Below, piece by piece: positions 32,797-36,134 of a stretch of DNA of 36,134 nucleotides. Position numbers and translations under genes: made by a program. Below the pieces are notes generated by a model. It saw only the letters and a list, made by a program, of their open reading frames with translations. It was not told the origin of the DNA and did not search any database. Each line of letters begins with the position of its first letter. Positions within the stretch are counted from its first letter, which is position 1. The stretch spans positions 1 to 36,134 of the IMG/VR virus record IMGVR_UViG_3300030108_001372, one strand, 5' to 3'. Origin of the DNA: a virus.

Positions 32797-33553
32797 GCCC
32801 GATTGGTGCCTCGTTGCATCAGATGGTTCGGTGGCAATATGCCCACGCACACCCAGTGATCGCATGGCTGGGAGTGCTGGATACATACATGACATCAATC
32901 CACTGATTGCAGCGACGGCACCAATTCCGAAGATGCCGGAGCCAGAGCCGCACCTTGACATTGACTGGCAGTCAGGTGCGGACCAAGCAGTTGCCAGAAT
33001 GGAGTCGTTCATGTACGACGAACTAACCAAACAGACGGGTTTGTCGAAAGACGAATTGGTTTGTATGCAGGTTGGCTGGTCAAGCAAGAAGTCGGCGTAC
33101 ACGTTTCCCATGCGTGACCATGAAGGCAGGGCCATTGGCATCAGGCTTCGCACCCCAGACGGCAACAAGTACGCGGTTAAGGGAAGCAGGTCTGGTCTGT
33201 TTTATGCGGGCGACCCACCGTCCCGAGGTCAGGTGTTGGTTGCTGAAGGCCCGACAGATACAGCCTGCTTGGTTGGCAGAGGATTCAGTGCAGTGGGCCG
33301 CCCATCCTGCAATGGAGGGGGTCTGTACTTGCTGAAGATGTTGAACTGGAAACACGAGGTTGTGTTGGTTGCGGACAACGACAAGCCGGGCCGAGATGGG
33401 GCAGCGTCAATAGCCAAACTTATCAAAGACAGGGTGAGCAGTGTTCGTATTATGACTCCACCCCGTGGCAACGACATCAAAGACTGGGTGGTCGGGCATT
33501 CGGCTACACCAAGTACGATACAGGCGGTTATAGATCAATCGAGGTTCGCATGA
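32738..33553 (+). CDS. Zinc-ribbon / TOPRIM primase-like protein (271 aa)
   Basis: ATG at 32738 is chosen for GGAGG nine bases upstream; a longer frame from 32687 lacks one. The N-terminus has CPICGKPDWC, then ICPRTPSD, a zinc-binding site like that of DnaG/T7-type primases. The C-terminal half is a TOPRIM fold: E in VLVAEGPTDT, GRPSCNGGG, and D-x-D in LVADNDKPGRDG. The enzyme probably makes primers or acts in DNA repair. It has no helicase domain, unlike T7 gp4; the SF2 helicase upstream in the same operon might serve instead. The stop overlaps the next ATG (ATGA). Confidence 0.85.
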   Translation: MSNSEWIRVSKQNPCPICGKPDWCLVASDGSVAICPRTPSDRMAGSAGYIHDINPLIAATAPIPKMPEPEPHLDIDWQSGADQAVARMESFMYDELTKQTGLSKDELVCMQVGWSSKKSAYTFPMRDHEGRAIGIRLRTPDGNKYAVKGSRSGLFYAGDPPSRGQVLVAEGPTDTACLVGRGFSAVGRPSCNGGGLYLLKMLNWKHEVVLVADNDKPGRDGAASIAKLIKDRVSSVRIMTPPRGNDIKDWVVGHSATPSTIQAVIDQSRFA

Positions 33554-33723
33554 TTACACCACCCGACAAGTTGAAAGAAGAGGTACACCGTAAGGTGACC
33601 CACTGGGCGGTCGAATTCGACATGGACATTTACCACGTCGTTGGCGTGCTGATGGTGGTGGCCATGGAGATGTGGTTCAAGAGCGATGAAGTTGATGACT
33701 GGGATGAGGACGAAGATGAGTAG
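33550..33723 (+). CDS. Small acidic protein (57 aa)
   Basis: ATG at 33550 overlaps the primase TGA, and TAG at 33721-33723 lies inside the start of the next gene. The 57 residues begin with a basic helix (DKLKEEVHRKVTHWAVEFD), continue with a hydrophobic helix (IYHVVGVLMVVAMEMWF) and end acidic (DDWDEDEDE). The amphipathic middle could dimerise or contact membrane. No family recognised. Coupled position on both sides supports it. Confidence 0.6.
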   Translation: MITPPDKLKEEVHRKVTHWAVEFDMDIYHVVGVLMVVAMEMWFKSDEVDDWDEDEDE

Positions 33724-34153
33724 ACCAATGTATGAGAACGATGGCGACCGAGGCAATGAACATGAAATAATGTCATCGGTGGCCAGTCAATGGGGCGTGC
33801 AGTTTTACAAGTTGCCTATTGCCTATCGCATGGATTACATCCTCATGTCAGCAGAAAAGGCAAAGGCATTTGTGGAGTGCAAACATCGCAACATTACATG
33901 GGGCGACTACCCAGACGTGATGCTGTCGTTGTCCAAAGTGCAACAGGCCCAGTCATTGCTCGATGCGTCAGGCTTGCGATCGCTGTTTGTGGTGCGTGCA
34001 ACCGATCGGATTTTTTATACCTGCCTCAACGATTGTGCAGGCCAGATCAACTGGGTCACGTTCGGAGGCAGGACATACAACACAAGGGATGCGGCAGACG
34101 TGGAGCCGGTCATGCACATTCCAACCAACCAGTTTGCCGAGGTGAAATTATGA
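33716..34153 (+). CDS. PD-(D/E)XK nuclease-like protein (145 aa)
   Basis: ATG at 33716 overlaps the small acidic gene; ATGA overlap on the other side. Residues of the PD-(D/E)XK fold are visible: E17 in NEHEIMSSVA, D40 in YRMDYIL, and E54-C-K56 in FVECKHR. A helix SLSKVQQAQSLLDASG follows, then LFVVRATDRIFY, typical of the core beta sheet. Proteins like this are VRR-NUC or Hjc-like structure-specific nucleases, or restriction-type. The catalytic set is complete. A second, unrelated nuclease of the same fold follows at 34373. Confidence 0.72.
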   Translation: MSRPMYENDGDRGNEHEIMSSVASQWGVQFYKLPIAYRMDYILMSAEKAKAFVECKHRNITWGDYPDVMLSLSKVQQAQSLLDASGLRSLFVVRATDRIFYTCLNDCAGQINWVTFGGRTYNTRDAADVEPVMHIPTNQFAEVKL

Positions 34154-34371
34154 AGAAAAGAATTCACATCAACCAGCACAAGATCAGGCAGAACATAGGC
34201 AAGTCCGACACTGAGCCAGTCATCACGGTCAAGACTTACAAGTCAAACACATACTGCAAAGAGGTTTTGATTGATGGCCCATGCCGGGTTATCTATTCCC
34301 CGGACAAGCCGCTGAGTTGCGGCGCAAGGGTTTGGATCGAGACAGATGGCGAGGTCGATTGCGTTGGGTAA
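34150..34371 (+). CDS. Small basic protein (73 aa)
   Basis: ATGA overlap with the nuclease before. The 73-residue product starts with a basic stretch (MKKRIHINQHKIRQN) and continues as a small strand-rich domain with two central cysteines (YCKEVLIDGPCRVIY; GARVWIETDGEVDCVG). I recognise the general look of small phage proteins of unknown function found between replication genes. No motif identifies it. Confidence 0.65.
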   Translation: MKKRIHINQHKIRQNIGKSDTEPVITVKTYKSNTYCKEVLIDGPCRVIYSPDKPLSCGARVWIETDGEVDCVG

Positions 34372-34372
34372 G

Positions 34373-34774
34373 ATGCAGAGAGACAAAGGCAAGCGGGGAG
34401 AACGAGAGGTTGTCCAGATCATGCAGTCTATTGGTTGGATGGAGGCACGCCGTGCCCGCCAATCAGATGGTGCGGTAGATCCAGACGTGGCAGGCTGCGA
34501 CCCCTTGTGGATCGAGGTCAAACGGCGCAAGGGTATTGCAGCGTGCCGGTTCATGGATCAGGCAGAGACAGACGGAAACGAAAAAAAAGATCCCCACCGA
34601 CTCCCGCTTGTGTTTATGCGGGAAGACGGTGGGGAATGGTTGGTCATGCTCAAGGCAGACCAGTTGATTGCTGTTGCTAAACAGTTGATAGATGTCGCTG
34701 ACAAATCTTGCGGACAGTTGAGGGATGCCAGTAGTCACCACGACGAGGGTATCCAGCAGACTCACACTGATTAG
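34373..34774 (+). CDS. PD-(D/E)XK Holliday-junction-resolvase-like nuclease (133 aa)
   Basis: ATG at 34373 is preferred to 34346, which would overlap the previous gene more. The start KGKRGEREVVQIM (G9, E12), D38 in DPDVAGC, and E48-V-K50 in WIEVKRRKG give the complete active site of small resolvases such as Hjc and phage counterparts, which cut four-way junctions made during replication or packaging. The core strand pair EWLVMLKADQLIAVAKQ follows. The last 98 bases overlap, on the opposite strand, the 3' end of the serine recombinase gene; the end region (SSHHDEGIQQTHTD) is not needed for the fold. Confidence 0.78.
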   Translation: MQRDKGKRGEREVVQIMQSIGWMEARRARQSDGAVDPDVAGCDPLWIEVKRRKGIAACRFMDQAETDGNEKKDPHRLPLVFMREDGGEWLVMLKADQLIAVAKQLIDVADKSCGQLRDASSHHDEGIQQTHTD

Positions 34775-35354
34775 CGATGGTCCGATAACCCATGCCATTG
34801 GCACGCATCTGGATGATCGCCTCGATTGCTTGCTGTTCATCAGGGTTGGCAATCGTTTTCTTGGGATTGTCAGGGTCAATCATCAAACCGTACAAGGGCT
34901 GGCGGCTCATCAGTCGCCCGTTGTTTTGGTGTGACTTCATGGCAACGGACGTACGCTTGCCAATGACTCGCCGCTCATACTCAGCAGCAACGTCGAGGAT
35001 CTGCCGGATCATTCGACCTTCAGGTGTGTCATCGACGGCACCACTCTGGACGGCGTGGACATGCGCACCTTTCTTTCGGATTTGACGATGGAAAGATTCA
35101 GCGAGATACACATCACGGGCCAAACGATCGAGGCGATAGACAACCAACGTGTCGCCAGCACGCAAGCAGTCGATGGCTGACCACAACTCGGGCCGGTCAT
35201 CGGATGCGCCGCTCACGTCTGTCTCATAGAACGCACCACGAACGGCGTGTCCATGCTGCTCGCACCACTCAGTGCATTGGGAGATTTGGGTTTCAATAGA
35301 ATCATCCCCGCTGTCAGGGCGGGGAGATACGCGGGCGTAGATCACGGCAGACAT
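34677..35354 (-). CDS. Small serine recombinase (225 aa)
   Basis: ATG at 35354 overlaps the upstream stop (TGATG). The N-terminal catalytic domain is complete: YARVS with R8 and nucleophile S10, ETQISQCTEW (Q23), YRLDRLARD (R74, D76, R77) and the long E helix (MIRQILDVAAEYERRV). The C-terminal 70 residues hold a short form of the Recombinase DNA-binding domain (PLYGLMIDPD; NGMGYRTIANQCESAG; HPSTVRKIC). It is much shorter than large serine integrases but longer than simple invertases, and lacks the zinc ribbon and coiled coil of the former. It may integrate, invert or resolve phage DNA. Its end overlaps the convergent nuclease gene by 98 bases. Confidence 0.9.
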   Translation of the reverse strand: MSAVIYARVSPRPDSGDDSIETQISQCTEWCEQHGHAVRGAFYETDVSGASDDRPELWSAIDCLRAGDTLVVYRLDRLARDVYLAESFHRQIRKKGAHVHAVQSGAVDDTPEGRMIRQILDVAAEYERRVIGKRTSVAMKSHQNNGRLMSRQPLYGLMIDPDNPKKTIANPDEQQAIEAIIQMRANGMGYRTIANQCESAGYPRRGDYWHPSTVRKICQRHLSTV

Positions 35355-35728
35355 CAGTCAATGTCCACCATGCGGACCTCAAAGCCAGCCTGTGGGCGAA
35401 GCGTCGTTGGCAGTTGAGACAAGACCTCATCGGATAGGTCACGGATCTCACCGTTTGGATCGGTGTCACCGAACATAAACACTGGGCCAACCAGAGGTTG
35501 GTTGATACCAAACTCAGGCAGAAGAACAATGGACCAGATGTTGACTGGGTTGTCTTCTTTCAGCAAGCCTTCATCATCTACGAAGATGGTGACGGGGTGG
35601 TCAGTGCGAACAATGTCGAAGTAGTCAAAGTCAATGTGTTCACGAAGATCATCAAACGATCCCGGCTCACAATGAACTGTCTTTCGAGTGCCGTTGGGGA
35701 GGAGAAGTTGGCCAGATACCTTAGTCAT
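35354..35728 (-). CDS. DUF3846 protein (124 aa)
   Basis: Start at 35728 has AAAGGA upstream and overlaps the lysozyme stop by eight bases. The 124-residue product carries the marks of DUF3846: a first strand-rich part (VSGQLLLPNGTRKTVHCEPG), then VDDEGLLKEDNPVNIWSIVL and QPLVGPVFMFGDTDPNGEIR. The family occurs in phages and plasmids and is often linked with nucleotide or DNA-related genes; its role is unknown. It is the middle gene of a three-gene leftward operon. Confidence 0.85.
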   Translation of the reverse strand: MTKVSGQLLLPNGTRKTVHCEPGSFDDLREHIDFDYFDIVRTDHPVTIFVDDEGLLKEDNPVNIWSIVLLPEFGINQPLVGPVFMFGDTDPNGEIRDLSDEVLSQLPTTLRPQAGFEVRMVDID

Positions 35729-36134
35729 TTTCAATTCCTTTCTTGATTGCTTGGACCTTGGTCCAGTAGGGTTTGCTTGACTCACGCCACGGGCCACGCG
35801 GCCCGCCGACTTGAGTGCGTGCAGTGAACTCGTCGATGCACATGACATCGGGAACCAGTTCGTTGTAACGGTAGGGCACAACGTACCGGTCCATGTATTT
35901 GCGGAAGACAATCAGAGCATGCTCAAGATCGTCAACCTTTTCGTAGGCAAACTCGCAACCCGAGTCTTGAAAAAAGGGTTTGCTTATTTGCAGGGGGCCA
36001 CGACTAGCCCCACCATCACCGATGATGGGACCAGTCTTCCAGTTGGTTTCAACGCCGTGGATTGCGTACTCCAAAGCATTACGATATGGAGGCTCGATCG
36101 TGGTGATGGCGGGGCCAGTCGCAACCAGCCCCAC
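35721..36134 (-). CDS. Lysozyme-like endolysin (possibly 5' truncated)
   Basis: The frame reaches the window's last base; GTG at 36134 could be the start but the gene may extend beyond. The 137 visible residues show E29 in AIHGVETNW as the likely catalytic acid, then GDGGASRGPLQIS (39-51), and near the end TQVGGPRGPWRESSKPYWTKV. This trio (V-E-T/S, G-D-G-x-S-x-G-P-x-Q-I, G-G-P-x-G ... P-Y-W) is typical of a lysozyme/destabilase-like group with homologues in Planctomycetes, Verrucomicrobia and their phages. It would cleave peptidoglycan glycan strands. No signal peptide or membrane anchor is visible, so it needs a holin for export; the membrane genes at 8543-9181 are candidates. Confidence 0.78.
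   Translation of the reverse strand: MGLVATGPAITTIEPPYRNALEYAIHGVETNWKTGPIIGDGGASRGPLQISKPFFQDSGCEFAYEKVDDLEHALIVFRKYMDRYVVPYRYNELVPDVMCIDEFTARTQVGGPRGPWRESSKPYWTKVQAIKKGIEND

Noticed and set aside
1-36134. Complete circular or terminally redundant genome
   Set aside because: The first and last bases share no repeat that I can see; the incomplete frame at base 1 would have to run antisense to the lysozyme gene at the other end, so the window is a fragment.
1-36134. tRNA genes, CRISPR arrays or insertion sequences
   Set aside because: No cloverleaf-like sequence, regularly spaced repeat or transposase was noticed; gaps between genes are too short for most of these. A covariance-model search was not possible.

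Overview
The window is a contiguous piece of a tailed double-stranded DNA bacteriophage genome. The evidence is the order small terminase candidate, endonuclease VII, large terminase, portal, scaffold, major capsid, connector and tail proteins, a giant virion protein, then a replication and recombination module. No host chromosomal genes, rRNA, tRNA, insertion sequence or CRISPR array were seen. There is no tape-measure gene, no contractile-tail gene set, and two large internal-virion-like proteins (449 and 3293 aa). A short-tailed (podovirus-like) particle is therefore the best guess, but it is an inference. Both ends are cut: an incomplete coding frame enters at base 1, and a leftward gene runs to the last base.

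Region 1 (1-1730, rightward): the tail end of a dockerin-like protein, three tiny basic proteins, a small-terminase candidate and an overlapping endonuclease VII. Region 2 (1696-18996, rightward): terminase, portal, scaffold, capsid, a LamG-like decoration protein, a compact membrane-protein cluster that looks like a lysis cassette (8543-9181), connector and tail proteins, adhesin-like beta-rich proteins and a helical internal virion protein. Region 3 (18996-28877): one 9.9-kb gene for a 3293-residue multidomain protein with two HExxH metallopeptidase motifs and six F-S-R motifs spaced along the chain. Region 4 (28878-28998): a structured gap between converging operons. Region 5 (28999-30217, leftward): an SSB-tailed small protein and a RecB-type nuclease, driven from a promoter near 30260. 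Region 6 (30345-34774, rightward): zinc-finger protein, SF2 helicase, sigma-region-2-like protein, HTH protein, zinc/TOPRIM primase-like protein and two small PD-(D/E)XK nucleases. Region 7 (36134-34677, leftward): lysozyme-like endolysin, DUF3846 protein and a small serine recombinase, converging on region 6 with overlapping gene ends.

Packing is extreme. Most junctions are ATGA, GTGA, TTGA, TAATG or TGATG overlaps, so translational coupling is likely over long stretches. From 374 to 28877 there is no gap over about 35 bases, and I found no internal promoter or terminator there.

The host is probably a Gram-negative aquatic bacterium. The nested lipoprotein with a lipobox implies an outer membrane. 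The dockerin-like C-terminus (C-P-x-D-L-N-x-D-G ... W-G-x-C) and the lysozyme's G-G-P-R-G ... P-Y-W ending resemble proteins common in Planctomycetes/Verrucomicrobia and in uncultured marine phages. This is suggestive only.

The most interesting items are the FSR-punctuated giant protein as a possible self-processing polyprotein, the Rz/Rz1-like nested gene pair, the endonuclease VII that lost one half of its zinc site, and a small protein ending in an SSB-type tip.
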